From Roseobacter sp. MED193 (lineage in GTDB: Bacteria; Pseudomonadota; Alphaproteobacteria; Rhodobacterales; Rhodobacteraceae), in the NCBI RefSeq assembly GCF_000152965.1, contig NZ_CH902583.1:430302-494301 (forward strand): a stretch of DNA of 64,000 nt. Direction: 5' to 3'. The translations under genes and the position numbers were made by a program. The notes under the pieces are model-generated. The model saw only the letters and a program-made list of their open reading frames with translations, was not told the origin of the DNA and made no database searches. Below are positions 1-9,310 of this stretch, piece by piece; within the stretch, counting starts at the first letter, position 1; every line of letters begins with the position of its first letter.

Positions 1-1191
1 TGGTTCCAGGATGACGAAGACCGCGAACAAGTCTGGATGAGCCACGGTGACCATGTGAGCAAGATCGCTCCGGGGTTTGAGGTCTACGGCACCTCCCCCA
101 ATGCCCCTTTTGCAATCACCGCTGATGTAGCGCGCAACTTCTATGCCGTGCAGTTCCACCCCGAAGTGCACCACACCCCCAATGGTGCCAAGCTCTATGA
201 GAACTTTGTGCGCCTAGCCGGGTTCAGTGGCGACTGGACCATGGGTCTGTACCGTGAGCAGGCGATCGAAGCCATCCGCGAACAGGTTGGCGACAAAAAG
301 GTCATCTGCGGTCTTTCCGGTGGTGTTGACAGCTCGGTTACTGCGGTTTTGCTGCACGAAGCCATTGGCGACCAGTTGACCTGTGTCTTTGTTGACCATG
401 GGCTGTTGCGCAAAGGTGAGGCCGAAGAGGTCGTCACGATGTTCCGCGACAACTACAATATGCAGTTCATTCACGCGGATGAGCAGGACCTGTTTCTGGG
501 CGAGCTGGAGGGGCAATCCGACCCCGAAACCAAACGCAAGATCATCGGCAAACTGTTCATTGATGTGTTCCAGAAACACGCCAATACGATTGACGGTGCC
601 GAATTCCTGGCACAGGGCACGCTTTACCCCGATGTGATTGAATCGGTGAGCTTCTCTGGTGGCCCATCGGTTACAATCAAAAGCCACCACAATGTGGGCG
701 GCCTGCCCGAAAAGATGGGCCTCAAGCTGGTTGAACCCCTGCGCGAGCTGTTCAAGGACGAAGTCCGCGCTCTGGGCCGTGAACTCGGCCTGCCTGCCAG
801 CTTCATTGGACGCCACCCCTTCCCTGGGCCCGGCTTGGCAATTCGCTGCCCTGGCGAGATCACCCGTGAAAAGCTGGATATCCTGCGGGAGGCCGATGCC
901 GTTTATATTGACCAGATTCGCAAGCATGGTCTCTATGACGAGATCTGGCAGGCCTTTGTTGCCATTCTTCCCGTGCGCACGGTCGGCGTGATGGGCGATG
1001 GGCGAACCTATGATTTTGCCTGCGCCCTGCGTGCGGTGACATCAGTGGATGGCATGACAGCGGATTACTACCCCTTCAGCCATGAATTCCTGGGGGAAAC
1101 GGCCACGCGGATCATAAACGAGGTAAAGGGCATCAACCGCTGCACCTATGACATCACTTCCAAACCTCCGGGAACGATTGAATGGGAATAA
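1..1191 (+). CDS. guaA: GMP synthase (glutamine-hydrolysing), 3' part; 5' end outside window
   Basis: GMP synthase converts XMP, glutamine and ATP to GMP, the last step of guanine nucleotide synthesis in the cytosol. The frame is open from base 1, so the first methionine inside the window (base 37, in WMSHGDHV) is internal; 396 of about 520 residues are present. The end of the class I amidotransferase domain is visible, with the catalytic His-Glu pair in QFHPE, followed by the ATP pyrophosphatase P-loop LSGGVDSS and the dimerisation domain ending in the typical GTIEWE. A strong terminator follows, so this is the last gene of its transcript. Identification is secure; only the amino end is missing. 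Confidence 0.97.
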   Translation, partial: WFQDDEDREQVWMSHGDHVSKIAPGFEVYGTSPNAPFAITADVARNFYAVQFHPEVHHTPNGAKLYENFVRLAGFSGDWTMGLYREQAIEAIREQVGDKKVICGLSGGVDSSVTAVLLHEAIGDQLTCVFVDHGLLRKGEAEEVVTMFRDNYNMQFIHADEQDLFLGELEGQSDPETKRKIIGKLFIDVFQKHANTIDGAEFLAQGTLYPDVIESVSFSGGPSVTIKSHHNVGGLPEKMGLKLVEPLRELFKDEVRALGRELGLPASFIGRHPFPGPGLAIRCPGEITREKLDILREADAVYIDQIRKHGLYDEIWQAFVAILPVRTVGVMGDGRTYDFACALRAVTSVDGMTADYYPFSHEFLGETATRIINEVKGINRCTYDITSKPPGTIEWE

Positions 1192-1216
1192 CCCCCCAAT
1201 CCTGAAAGATTTTGCG

Positions 1217-1246
1217 AGCCCCGACCCAGCGTCGGGGCTTTCTTTT
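1217..1246 (+). terminator. Rho-independent terminator of guaA
   Basis: A perfect 9-bp stem AGCCCCGAC/GTCGGGGCT (1217-1225 and 1231-1239) with loop CCAGC is followed by TTTCTTTT. It lies 25 bases after the guaA stop. Confidence 0.9.
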
Positions 1247-1324
1247 GCGCCATCGCTTTCTCGCCCCATTGACCCCGCGGCCATTACCGGGTCCTGTGGC
1301 GGCGAACTCCAAAGGAAGCGATCA

Positions 1325-2218
1325 ATGACTGCTGAAACCAAAATCTTGCCAGCGGCCCTATGGATGTCCGGCGCTATCGCTTCTTTTTCCGCCATGGCAA
1401 TTGCAGGGCGGGAAGCAGGTCAGATGCTCGATACCTTTGAAATCATGGCCTACCGCAGCATGGTTGGCCTGCTCATCGTCACCCTGGTGATTACGATCGG
1501 TGGAAATTGGCGGAGTGTAAAAACGGACCGGATCAAAAGTCACTTCCTTCGAAACCTGGCCCATTTCACCGGACAAAACCTGTGGTTCTTTGCTGTTACC
1601 CTCATCCCCCTGGCCCAGGTCTTTGCGCTTGAATTCACCTCCCCGCTTTGGGTGATTGTTCTGTCCCCCCTTTTGCTTGGGGAGCGCCTGACACTGATCC
1701 GTGGCCTTTGCGTACTGCTTGGCTTTATTGGCATTTTGATTGTGGCCCGCCCAACATCCGCGCCTCTTAACGCCGGCGTGATCACCGCTGCCAGCTGCGC
1801 CATTTTCTTTGCCCTCACCGTGATCTTGACCAAGCGGCTGACACGCCACGAAGGGATTGCCTCAATCCTTTTCTGGCTTACCTCCATGCAGCTTGTTATG
1901 GGGCTGATCATGGCTGGGTGGGACGGGGATTTTGCCCTGCCCAGCCTGGCGATCCTGCCGTGGATTTTGCTCATCGGCTGCGCCGGCCTCGCGGCCCATT
2001 TCTGCTTCACCAATGCGCTCTCCATTGCCCCAGCGACCGTGGTTGTGCCATTTGATTTTGCCCGCCTGCCGGTGATCGCTCTTTTGGCTATGGTGATCTA
2101 CGGAGAAGAGGTGGTGATCTGGACTTTTGTCGGCGCAGGGCTGATCTTTGCTGCCAATTATCTCAACATCCTAGAAGCCGCCGGACGTATCGGTGCGGGC
2201 AAAGCACGCAGCTCCTGA
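1325..2218 (+). CDS. EamA/DMT-family transporter, 10-TM
   Basis: This is a 297-residue inner-membrane protein of the drug/metabolite transporter superfamily. It shows about ten hydrophobic spans arranged as two EamA halves (residues about 5-140 and 150-285), the usual length for the family. Such proteins export metabolites or drugs; the substrate cannot be read from sequence. The frame is open upstream to 1148, but that part overlaps guaA and its terminator. The ATG at 1325 follows an AAGGAAG ribosome-binding site and begins MTAETKILP, so it is chosen. It probably has its own promoter, because the guaA terminator lies between the two genes. Confidence 0.85.
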   Translation: MTAETKILPAALWMSGAIASFSAMAIAGREAGQMLDTFEIMAYRSMVGLLIVTLVITIGGNWRSVKTDRIKSHFLRNLAHFTGQNLWFFAVTLIPLAQVFALEFTSPLWVIVLSPLLLGERLTLIRGLCVLLGFIGILIVARPTSAPLNAGVITAASCAIFFALTVILTKRLTRHEGIASILFWLTSMQLVMGLIMAGWDGDFALPSLAILPWILLIGCAGLAAHFCFTNALSIAPATVVVPFDFARLPVIALLAMVIYGEEVVIWTFVGAGLIFAANYLNILEAAGRIGAGKARSS

Positions 2219-2285
2219 GAGGGCTGCGACGACACTGCAGAATTGACCATGTCGCATGAGCGCACTAGCAAGGCCAGACGACAAC

Positions 2286-3158
2286 ATGAAAGACCAGGCT
2301 ATGCTATACAAGACTGCACAAGACTGGCGCGATGCGCCGCAAAAACGGGTTCTGTTTTTTGGGATGTCCGGTCTTGGCAAGACCTATGTCAGCAACATAC
2401 TGCGCAGCGCTGGCAGCTGGTTTCACTACTCGATCGATTACCGCATCGGCACCCGCTACATGGGGGAGTATATCGCCGATAATGCCAAAGCCGAGGCCAT
2501 GAAAAACCCCTTTTTGCGGGATCTATTGCTCTCTGACTCGATCTACATCGGGTCCAATATCACCTTCGAGAACCTGACCCCCGTTTCTTCCTATCTGGGC
2601 AAGCCTGGCGACCCGGCCAAAGGGGGGCTTGAGATAAATGAATATCGCCGCCGGCAGGACCAGTTCCGCATGGCTGAGGTGCATGCCTTGTTGGACACCC
2701 AATATTTTGCTGACCGGGCCACCCGACTTTATGACTATCCCAATTTCATCTGCGACACTGGCGGGTCGATCTGCGAATGGGTAGATGCCGATGATCCGAA
2801 GGACCAGATCCTGACAGAGCTGTCAAAACAATGCCTCATGGTCTGGATCAAAGGCGATGACGCCCATACTGAGGAGCTGATCCGCCGCTTTGATCGCGCG
2901 CCCAAGCCGATGTCCTATCAACCTGAATTCCTGCAAACCTGCTGGGAAGACTATCTCAACCAAATGGGCCTATCAGAACGGGATGTCGACCCTGATGCCT
3001 TTATTCGCTGGACCTATTCCCAAGCTCTGGCCCACCGCCAACCACGCTATGCGGCCATGGCGAAGAACTGGGGCGTTACTGTGACTGCGGATCAAATCTA
3101 TGCGATCAAAAGCGAGCGTGATTTCAATGAGTTGATCGCTCGAACACTTGAGCCCTAA
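2286..3158 (+). CDS. P-loop ATPase of unknown role, upstream of metA
   Basis: This cytosolic protein of about 290 residues has a clear Walker A motif, GMSGLGKT, at residues 26-33, preceded by the hydrophobic strand VLFF. Its middle has an aromatic/acidic segment (DYRIGTRYMGEYI) and a later FICDTGGSICEW stretch that may carry the second nucleotide-binding aspartate. It looks like a single-domain nucleoside-kinase-like or small ATPase fold. I recognise it only as a protein often annotated ATPase in this group and know no function. The start is uncertain: ATG codons at 2256, 2286 and 2301 are in frame and none has a strong ribosome-binding site. It ends 59 bases before metA, so the two may be cotranscribed. 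Confidence 0.75.
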   Translation: MKDQAMLYKTAQDWRDAPQKRVLFFGMSGLGKTYVSNILRSAGSWFHYSIDYRIGTRYMGEYIADNAKAEAMKNPFLRDLLLSDSIYIGSNITFENLTPVSSYLGKPGDPAKGGLEINEYRRRQDQFRMAEVHALLDTQYFADRATRLYDYPNFICDTGGSICEWVDADDPKDQILTELSKQCLMVWIKGDDAHTEELIRRFDRAPKPMSYQPEFLQTCWEDYLNQMGLSERDVDPDAFIRWTYSQALAHRQPRYAAMAKNWGVTVTADQIYAIKSERDFNELIARTLEP

Positions 3159-3217
3159 CGTAAACCTGCCTATCTACCACAACTCTGCTGACTGTTTTTC
3201 AACATCGAGGACCTGAC

Positions 3218-4135
3218 ATGCCTATCAAGATCCCTTCTGACCTGCCCGCCTATGACGTTCTGACGAACGAAGGCGTCATGGTCATGTCGCCGGATCAAGC
3301 GGCCCGCCAGGATATTCGACCGCTGCGCATCGGATTGCTGAACCTGATGCCAAAAAAGATCCAGACAGAGAATCAATTTGCCCGCCTGATTGGCGCAACA
3401 CCTTTGCAAATTGACCTCACACTCATCCGCATGACCGAGCACCAGACCCGCAACACCGCCGCCGAACATATGGAGGAGTTCTATCACTCGTTCCAGGAAG
3501 TGAAGGACCAAAAATTCGACGGGCTGTTGATCACCGGCGCCCCCATCGAACACTTGCCCTTTGAGGAGGTCACCTATTGGGAGGAACTCTGCGAGGTGTT
3601 TGACTGGACCCAGACCAATGTACAGTCGACCTTTGGCGTCTGCTGGGGGGGGATGGCGATGATCAATTACTTTAATGGTGTGAAAAAGCATCTGCTGGAT
3701 CACAAGGCTTTTGGCTGTTTCCGGCACCAGAATCTTGCCGCCTCCTCCCCCTATCTGCGCGGGTTTTCCGATGACTGCGTGATCCCGGTTTCACGCTGGA
3801 CGGAAATCCGACAGGGAGAAATTGACGAATGTCCCGATCTGACCACCCTGCTTGGCAGTGATGAAGTCGGCCCCTGTTTGGTACAGGATCCAAAGCATCG
3901 GGCTCTCTATATCTTCAACCATTTTGAATATGACAGCGATACGCTGAAACAGGAATATGATCGCGACGTCGCCAGCGGCAATGCAATCAATGTCCCGCAG
4001 AACTACTATCCAAATGACGACCCCAGTCGCCCACCGCAAAACCGCTGGCGCAGCCATGCCCATCTGCTTTATGGCAACTGGATCAATGAGATCTATCAGT
4101 CGACCCCGTTTGATATGGCTGACATAGGAAAATAA
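3218..4135 (+). CDS. metA: Homoserine O-acyltransferase MetA, predicted acetyl-CoA-specific
   Basis: MetA acylates L-homoserine in the first committed step of methionine synthesis. The 305-residue length matches the family. The catalytic cysteine is Cys142 in FGVCWGG, and the HxE pair is His235/Glu237 in FNHFEY. Residue 111, which separates acetyl-CoA from succinyl-CoA users, is glutamate here (GAPIE). Glu111 enzymes use acetyl-CoA while Gly111 enzymes use succinyl-CoA, so homoserine O-acetyltransferase is the better name despite the usual succinyl label. It starts 59 bases after the P-loop ATPase. I saw no SAM-II riboswitch in the short upstream gap. Confidence 0.95.
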   Translation: MPIKIPSDLPAYDVLTNEGVMVMSPDQAARQDIRPLRIGLLNLMPKKIQTENQFARLIGATPLQIDLTLIRMTEHQTRNTAAEHMEEFYHSFQEVKDQKFDGLLITGAPIEHLPFEEVTYWEELCEVFDWTQTNVQSTFGVCWGGMAMINYFNGVKKHLLDHKAFGCFRHQNLAASSPYLRGFSDDCVIPVSRWTEIRQGEIDECPDLTTLLGSDEVGPCLVQDPKHRALYIFNHFEYDSDTLKQEYDRDVASGNAINVPQNYYPNDDPSRPPQNRWRSHAHLLYGNWINEIYQSTPFDMADIGK

Positions 4136-4137
4136 AC

Positions 4138-4185
4138 TGCGGTCCGCACCCGTGCGCCCCAAACAGGCCACATAGGCGGACCACA
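4138..4185. repeat. Inverted repeat downstream of metA
   Basis: Arms TGCGGTCCGC (4138-4147) and GCGGACCACA (4176-4185) can pair as a 10-bp stem with one mismatch around a 28-base loop. A second short GC stem follows at about 4187-4203. No U-run follows, so this may be a weak terminator or a structured leader of ppk2, which starts at 4274. Confidence 0.45.
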
Positions 4186-4273
4186 GGGCCCCTCTGCGGG
4201 GGCGTGAGTAAAAGCGATTCACATCTTTCGCCGTTTTGTCCTATAAGAGATTGACGAGAGAGGAGTTTTCCCA

Positions 4274-5143
4274 ATGAAACTGCCATTTGACGGGGCGATC
4301 AGCCGCTACTTTAAAGCCAAGGCTCCCAAAAGCGTAGCCAAGCGCATCACAGGCAGCGACAAGGATGACATTCTCGCAGATGATTTCCCCTATGCAGAGC
4401 GCATGGATCGAAAATCCTATGAAAAAGAAATCAAAGCCCTGCAGATCGAACTGGTCAAATTGCAGGCCTGGGTGAAGGACAGCGGCGCGCGGATCGCCAT
4501 TGTCTTTGAAGGTCGCGATGCGGCTGGCAAGGGGGGCACGATCAAACGGTTCCGCGAAAACCTGAACCCGCGCGGAGCCCGCGTGGTGGCCTTGTCAAAA
4601 CCAAGTGAGCCTGAGCAAAGCCAATGGTATTTTCAGCGCTATATTGACCACCTGCCATCGGGTGGTGAGATCACTTTCTTTGATCGCAGCTGGTACAACC
4701 GCGGGGTCGTCGAGCATGTTTTTGGTTTCTGCACCCCAGATCAGCGCAAACGGTTCTTTCGTCAGGTGAACGGCTTTGAGGAAGCCCTGGTCGATGACGG
4801 GATTATTCTGTTCAAATTCTGGCTAAACGTCAGCCGCCCTGAGCAACTGCGCCGATTTTTGGCCCGCGAAGGGGATCCGCTGAAGCAGTGGAAGCTAAGC
4901 CCCATCGATGTCAAAGGGCTGGAGAAATGGGAGGACTACACGAGTGCCATCGGTGAGACTCTCGATAAAAGCCACAGCGCCCATGCGCCCTGGTCTGTGA
5001 TCCGATCCGATGATAAACGGCGGGCCCGCCTCACTGCTATCCGAACTGTCCTGCATGCTATTGACTATAAAAACAAAGATGTGAAAGCCATTGGCCCTGT
5101 GAATAGTAAAATCTGCATTGGGCCGGAAAACTGGGATGCCTAA
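4274..5143 (+). CDS. ppk2: Polyphosphate kinase 2, class I
   Basis: PPK2 class I enzymes use inorganic polyphosphate to phosphorylate ADP or GDP, or run in reverse. The 289-residue single-domain protein has the PPK2 Walker A loop GRDAAGKGG at residues 80-88, Walker B FDRSWYNR at 136-143, and the lid region in between. The amino end (about 1-45) is the variable extension. A TetR regulator gene overlaps the last eight bases, so both are probably on one transcript and the regulator may control its own operon. It could support ATP or GTP regeneration under stress; nucleotide preference cannot be read from the sequence. Confidence 0.92.
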   Translation: MKLPFDGAISRYFKAKAPKSVAKRITGSDKDDILADDFPYAERMDRKSYEKEIKALQIELVKLQAWVKDSGARIAIVFEGRDAAGKGGTIKRFRENLNPRGARVVALSKPSEPEQSQWYFQRYIDHLPSGGEITFFDRSWYNRGVVEHVFGFCTPDQRKRFFRQVNGFEEALVDDGIILFKFWLNVSRPEQLRRFLAREGDPLKQWKLSPIDVKGLEKWEDYTSAIGETLDKSHSAHAPWSVIRSDDKRRARLTAIRTVLHAIDYKNKDVKAIGPVNSKICIGPENWDA

Positions 5144-5750
5144 ACGCGGCTATCATCATGGCAACCTACGCCAGGCTCTGGTCGAGGCCGCGTTGAAGTT
5201 GATCGAAGCAAAAGGCCCCACCGGTTTCACCCTATCCGAGGCCGCCAAACAAGCCGGAGTTACCCCCGCAGCGGTCTATCGGCATTTTGAGGGCCGCGAA
5301 GACCTGATTGCCGAGGCTGCCCGCCAGGGGTTCATCATGTTTGCTGACCTGATGCAGCACGCCTATGATAAATACCAACCCTCAGCCTTGGCTGCTTTTG
5401 AGGCCACGGGCCGCGCCTATCTTGCCTTTGCCCGCAAGAACCCTGGCCATTACATCGCAATGTTCGAAAGTGGTATTTCCAGTAACCGCAGTCCAGAGTT
5501 GGCCAATGCAGCCCACCGCGCACGCGCCATTCTTGAACGCGCAGCAGAAGATCTGAGCCAGCACATACCCGCTGATAGACGCCCGCCTGCGTCGATGTTT
5601 TCCGCCCATATTCTCGCCATGAGCCACGGAGTGGTTGAGCTCTATGCCCGGAACACCCCTGGCGCCACTTCACCATTTCCACCAGAGGACCTGCTGGAAA
5701 CCGGTATCGGCATCTATCTGCGCGGTCTGGGTCTGATCGATCAGGACTAA
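5136..5750 (+). CDS. TetR/AcrR-family regulator, WHG-type C-terminal domain
   Basis: This is a 204-residue DNA-binding repressor. The helix-turn-helix lies at about residues 25-60 ([21 protein letters not shown]), preceded by a basic GYHHGNLR start typical of TetR proteins with the WHG ligand-binding domain. The chosen ATG at 5136 overlaps the ppk2 stop; the longer frame from 5118 would add six residues inside ppk2 with no benefit. The overlap implies translational coupling with ppk2. Its ligand and targets are unknown. Confidence 0.85.
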   Translation: MPKRGYHHGNLRQALVEAALKLIEAKGPTGFTLSEAAKQAGVTPAAVYRHFEGREDLIAEAARQGFIMFADLMQHAYDKYQPSALAAFEATGRAYLAFARKNPGHYIAMFESGISSNRSPELANAAHRARAILERAAEDLSQHIPADRRPPASMFSAHILAMSHGVVELYARNTPGATSPFPPEDLLETGIGIYLRGLGLIDQD

Positions 5751-5794
5751 CCCGCCGCAGCTTTCCCGGAGGTTTCCCAAACCGCTAATCAGAA

Positions 5795-5826
5795 AAAGTA
5801 AAGGGCCCGCCACTGGCGAGCCCTTT
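5795..5826 (-). terminator. Terminator of rplM-rpsI
   Basis: Read on the minus strand, AAAGGGC (5826-5820) and GCCCTTT (5806-5800) pair around an inner CGCC-AGT-GGCG stem and are followed by ACTTTTTC. It lies 23 bases after the rpsI stop. Confidence 0.85.
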
Positions 5827-5848
5827 GATCCAAAAGGATCCTTGTAGT

Positions 5849-6334
5849 TTAGCGCTTGGAGAACTGGAAGGAACGACGCGCTTTACGGCGGCCAAACTTC
5901 TTACGTTCAACAACACGGCTGTCACGTGTCAGGAAGCCAGCGGCTTTCAGTGCACCGCGCAGGGCGGGATCGTAAAGCTGCAGAGCTTTGGAAACACCAT
6001 GCTTAACCGCACCGGCCTGACCGGACAGACCGCCACCTTTGACAGTCGCGTAGACGTCAAACTGGTCTTCGACGCCTGCAACCGTGAAAGGCTGACGCAG
6101 GATCATCTGCAGAACCGGACGGGCAAAGTAGGCTTTCATTTCTTTGCCGTTGACCACAACCTTGCCGGAGCCAGGTTTGATCCAGACGCGAGCAACCGCA
6201 TCTTTACGCTTGCCGGTTGCATAGGCACGGCCCAGCTCGTCACGGACGGGCTCACGGGAAATGGTTTCTTCGGCGATCACTTCAACGCCAGCAACGGCGC
6301 TCAGCTCTTCGAGAGTGTTGATCTGATCAGACAT
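5849..6334 (-). CDS. rpsI: 30S ribosomal protein S9
   Basis: S9 is a component of the small ribosomal subunit whose carboxy tail contacts the P-site tRNA. The 161-residue protein has the acidic amino extension common in Rhodobacterales, the conserved [13 protein letters not shown] and [10 protein letters not shown] segments, and the invariant C-terminal SKR. It is the second gene of the rplM-rpsI operon, five bases after rplM, and is followed by a terminator. Confidence 0.98.
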   Translation of the reverse strand: MSDQINTLEELSAVAGVEVIAEETISREPVRDELGRAYATGKRKDAVARVWIKPGSGKVVVNGKEMKAYFARPVLQMILRQPFTVAGVEDQFDVYATVKGGGLSGQAGAVKHGVSKALQLYDPALRGALKAAGFLTRDSRVVERKKFGRRKARRSFQFSKR

Positions 6335-6339
6335 CGATA

Positions 6340-6798
6340 TCAGCTCCGCGTGTTTTTCTTGTTCATGGACTTCACGTCCAGAACTTCGGGCGCCTGGGCT
6401 TCATGCCCGTGCTCGGTGCCAGCATAGATGCGCAGGTTGGTCATCTGCTGACGCGACAGGCGGTTGCCTGGCAGCATGCGCTTGACGGCCTGATAGACAA
6501 CACGCTCGGGGTGCTTGCCTTCCAGGATTTCCTGCTTGGTGCGGGACTTGATGCCACCGGGGTGGCCAGTGTGCCAGTAGAAGTGCTCTTCGCGCTTCTT
6601 GCCGGTCATCTGGATCTTTTCAGCATTGATCACGATGACGTTGTCACCCATGTCCATATGCGGTGTGAATGTGGCTTTGTGCTTACCACGCAGGCGCATG
6701 GCAATAATCGATGCGAGACGGCCCAGCACCACGCCTTCGGCGTCGATGATGATCCATTTCTTATCGATATCTGCCGGTGTAGCAGAGAAGGTTTTCAT
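6340..6798 (-). CDS. rplM: 50S ribosomal protein L13
   Basis: L13 is an early-assembly protein of the large ribosomal subunit. The 152-residue protein shows the family core ([16 protein letters not shown] and [12 protein letters not shown]) and the MLPGNRLSR segment. It is the first gene of the rplM-rpsI operon; the promoter must lie in the 260-base gap upstream. Confidence 0.98.
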   Translation of the reverse strand: MKTFSATPADIDKKWIIIDAEGVVLGRLASIIAMRLRGKHKATFTPHMDMGDNVIVINAEKIQMTGKKREEHFYWHTGHPGGIKSRTKQEILEGKHPERVVYQAVKRMLPGNRLSRQQMTNLRIYAGTEHGHEAQAPEVLDVKSMNKKNTRS

Positions 6799-7058
6799 GG
6801 CAGGTCAATCCTGTTTGTCGTGACGACGCAAAACAAAGGTTCTGCGCCCGATTTGATGTGAGGGGTCTACGTTGTTGGCGCCACTGGGTCAACCGCAGAA
6901 ACAAAGTTTAAAATAAGCAAAACCAACGCGTTAGCAATTAGGTATCATATTACCCCATATTTCCCCGCCACAGATTTGGATTATACATCAACCTATGCGA
7001 TACTTCAGTATCTAGAAACACCCATTGAGAAAACCGGACATTCAAAAAACAGGAATAT
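6799..7058. promoter_or_regulatory. Divergent intergenic region, rplM / wall hydrolase
   Basis: This AT-rich 260-base gap must hold the rplM promoter (minus strand) and that of the plus-strand hydrolase. A perfect 6-bp inverted repeat, GATACT-TC-AGTATC, lies at 6999-7012, about 50 bases before the hydrolase start, and could be an operator. I see no other gene in the gap. Confidence 0.4.
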
Positions 7059-7808
7059 ATGATGCTGGACCTAAAGCCATTGGACAAAATTGATCCAGGA
7101 ACCCCGCTTTCTGAACTGAACAAGACCAAGCTGTCAGCGGTTCAACGTGGTCTTGCCATCTGCGGATACCCCATAGGTGACGTGGATGGGCTGCATGGAC
7201 CAAAGACACGAAATGCCTTTGCTGAATTGGTATCCGATACCGGGCATGGTCACCCCTCCATTGTTTCAGAGGATGTTCTGACATACCTAAAGTCCCGAAA
7301 TAAAAAACTGATCACGATCCTGGCCAGCCCAAGCTCCACTGAAGAAGATGTGAAAGATCAGATAGCCGCGATGTTCAAATTCATCGGGCTGCCGCTTACC
7401 ACGCAAATTTCCTATGGGCTTGCAACCACACAATGGGAAACGGCCCATACCTTCAAACCCGTCCGCGAGGCCTTTTGGCTCTCGGAGAGCTGGCGCAAAA
7501 AGAACCTGCGGTATTACCCTTACTATGGGCGTGGCTATGTCCAACTGACCTGGGAGAATAACTACCGGATGTATAGTGGTATTCTAGGGCTTGATCTGCT
7601 GGGCGATCCCGATCTTGCGATGCGCCCGGACGTCGCGCTTTTTGTCCTGGCACATGGGATGAAAACAGGCACATTCACCCAACGCACACTAGAGCAATAC
7701 GTCAATCGAACACAGACCGACTTTTTCCATGCACGCAAGGTCATCAATGGGCTCGACAAGGCGCAGGAGATCGCCGACATCGCCAATCAGTATCTGAGCG
7801 ACTCCTAG
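7059..7808 (+). CDS. Peptidoglycan hydrolase: PG-binding domain plus GH19 chitinase/lysozyme-like domain
   Basis: This 249-residue protein looks like an endolysin or autolysin. Residues about 22-58 (RGLAICGYPIGDVDGLHG) fit a PG_binding_1 repeat. From about 95 the chitinase-19/lysozyme fold follows, with the likely catalytic Glu127 in TQWETAH and the diagnostic YYGRGYVQLTW at 155-165. No signal peptide is visible, so export would need a holin, a non-classical route or lysis. No other phage genes are nearby, so it may be a domesticated lysin. ATGs at 7059 and 7062 are adjacent; AGGA at 7047-7055 is better spaced for the second. Confidence 0.75.
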   Translation: MMLDLKPLDKIDPGTPLSELNKTKLSAVQRGLAICGYPIGDVDGLHGPKTRNAFAELVSDTGHGHPSIVSEDVLTYLKSRNKKLITILASPSSTEEDVKDQIAAMFKFIGLPLTTQISYGLATTQWETAHTFKPVREAFWLSESWRKKNLRYYPYYGRGYVQLTWENNYRMYSGILGLDLLGDPDLAMRPDVALFVLAHGMKTGTFTQRTLEQYVNRTQTDFFHARKVINGLDKAQEIADIANQYLSDS

Positions 7809-7812
7809 CCGC

Positions 7813-9216
7813 TTACACGCTGATCTGCTCTGGTGGATTGTCAAGAAGGGCGCGCAATCTCAGCATGGCATCTTCGAACCGTTTGAGACTGACATGCCCG
7901 TTAACGCAGATGCGCACAGCATTTGGCGCGCGCCCATCTCGTAGGGCAAATTCATCCGCCGACCGGATCTGCACCCCTTTGGCCTCTGCCGCACGGGTAA
8001 AGGCAGCTGAACGCCAACCTGAGGGCAGCTTGAGCCACAAAAACGGCACCTCATCGTTCCAGACCAGTTCAAACCCACCCAGTGTATTCACCGCCACCCG
8101 AATGTATTTGGCCATCTCCCGGCGCACCTGCACAGCCAAGTCCTTGGTACGGGGATCTGACAACAAAATCCGGGTTATTTCTGCAAGGGGTTGGGCAAGT
8201 CCAAAATAGCTGTATTCCGCAGCGCGACGCAGCTCCTGCGAACGCCCCGTTGGAGCCAGGGCAAAGCCGACGCGCAGCGCCGGTGTCAGGTTTTTGGAGA
8301 TCGAGAACACATGCCAGGTCATGTCTGGCGCCAAGGCACGGTAGCTCGGCGCTTTGGCCTCCCCCATACGATAGCAGTCATCTTCGACGATCTGCACCCC
8401 ATGGCGCTGCGCAACTCTGACGATTTCCCGCCGACGTTCTAAAGGGGTGAACAGGCCTGTCGGATTGTGCACTTCTGGACTGGTACAAAGGACCTGGGCG
8501 CCAGATTTCCGAATAGCGAGTTCTAGCGAATCTGGTACAATCCCATATTCATCCATGGCAACGCCGACAACTTTGGCCCGCAAGAGCTCTGCCGCCCGGC
8601 GGAATCCTGCGTATGAGAGGTCTTCAACCAAAATAACTGGCTGCGGATCACGTAAAACAGTCTGCAACACGGTAAGAATGCCGTTTTGCCCCCCATGGGT
8701 CAGGACAACATCCGCCTCCCCCAAGGGCCCCAACGCCTGCCCCTCCAACCACTGCACCACCGCCTGTCGCACAGGTAGATAGGCATCGCGTGTGGGGTAG
8801 TTCAAGAACAACAGCGGGTCCCCCCTAGCCACACGTTCCATCGCCTCACGCAGGGCAGCCACCTGACCTACATCGACAATTCGGGGACTAAACAGACTGA
8901 CGTGGTGGGGGTCCTTCGCCTCTTGCAGGTGCAACTCCCGCGACCAGACATCATCCATCACCCGGCTTTGCTGCTCTGCCACAAAGGTGCCTCGCCCCAC
9001 CTCAGCCTGCAGGAGCCCTTCGTCTGTCAACAGTGTATAGGCCCGCGCCACAGTGCCGGGGGTAATCTTGAGCTGATAGGCCAATTCGCGAACCGGAGGC
9101 AACTTGGTGCCGCATTGTAAAACACCGTCACCAACCGCCGCGCGGATGGTATCTGCCACCCGTTGATATTTTGGCCCCGACTTTCCGTCGAGATCCGGCT
9201 CCCAAATTGTACCCAT
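7813..9216 (-). CDS. MocR-type regulator (GntR HTH fused to class I aminotransferase domain)
   Basis: MocR proteins are PLP-dependent transcription regulators. Residues about 15-80 form a winged GntR helix-turn-helix (GTKLPPVRELAYQLKITPGTVARAY). The remaining ~380 residues are a fold-type I aminotransferase domain with the PLP lysine in SISKNLTPALRVGF. The start at 9216 (MGTIWEPDL) is spaced nine bases from an AAGGA; the ATG at 9225 directly abuts it. The gene is divergent from the DUF1127 gene, and repeated ATTGTATCAA boxes lie between them. It probably controls that gene, itself, or an amino-acid or vitamin B6 function elsewhere; the effector is unknown. Confidence 0.88.
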   Translation of the reverse strand: MGTIWEPDLDGKSGPKYQRVADTIRAAVGDGVLQCGTKLPPVRELAYQLKITPGTVARAYTLLTDEGLLQAEVGRGTFVAEQQSRVMDDVWSRELHLQEAKDPHHVSLFSPRIVDVGQVAALREAMERVARGDPLLFLNYPTRDAYLPVRQAVVQWLEGQALGPLGEADVVLTHGGQNGILTVLQTVLRDPQPVILVEDLSYAGFRRAAELLRAKVVGVAMDEYGIVPDSLELAIRKSGAQVLCTSPEVHNPTGLFTPLERRREIVRVAQRHGVQIVEDDCYRMGEAKAPSYRALAPDMTWHVFSISKNLTPALRVGFALAPTGRSQELRRAAEYSYFGLAQPLAEITRILLSDPRTKDLAVQVRREMAKYIRVAVNTLGGFELVWNDEVPFLWLKLPSGWRSAAFTRAAEAKGVQIRSADEFALRDGRAPNAVRICVNGHVSLKRFEDAMLRLRALLDNPPEQISV

Positions 9217-9290
9217 TACAATCATTCCTTAGACAGACAGACACGAGCATTGTATCAAAACTCTGTAACAGAACATCGGGATTGTATCAA
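9206..9290. promoter_or_regulatory. Direct-repeat operators, probable MocR binding sites
   Basis: ATTGTATCAA occurs exactly twice, at 9249-9258 and 9281-9290, 32 bases apart (three helical turns). A partial copy ATTGTA lies at 9206-9211 over the regulator start. MocR/GabR-type proteins are known to bind direct repeats on one face of DNA next to their own gene. Confidence 0.6.
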
Positions 9291-9310
9291 CACAATAAAG
9301 GACCATCACA

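Noticed and set aside
214-927. A 237-codon minus-strand frame opposite guaA
   Set aside because: Shadow of guaA, which is certain.
1148-1324. Amino-terminal extension of the EamA transporter
   Set aside because: It overlaps guaA and its terminator; the ATG at 1325 has the ribosome-binding site.
3159-3217. SAM-II riboswitch ahead of metA
   Set aside because: The gap is only 59 bases and lacks the pseudoknot consensus.
5825-6427. A 200-codon plus-strand frame opposite rpsI
   Set aside because: Antisense of ribosomal protein S9 and starts inside its terminator.
7059-7808. Prophage remnant around the endolysin-like gene
   Set aside because: Neighbours are housekeeping or regulatory genes; no holin, integrase or structural phage gene is present.
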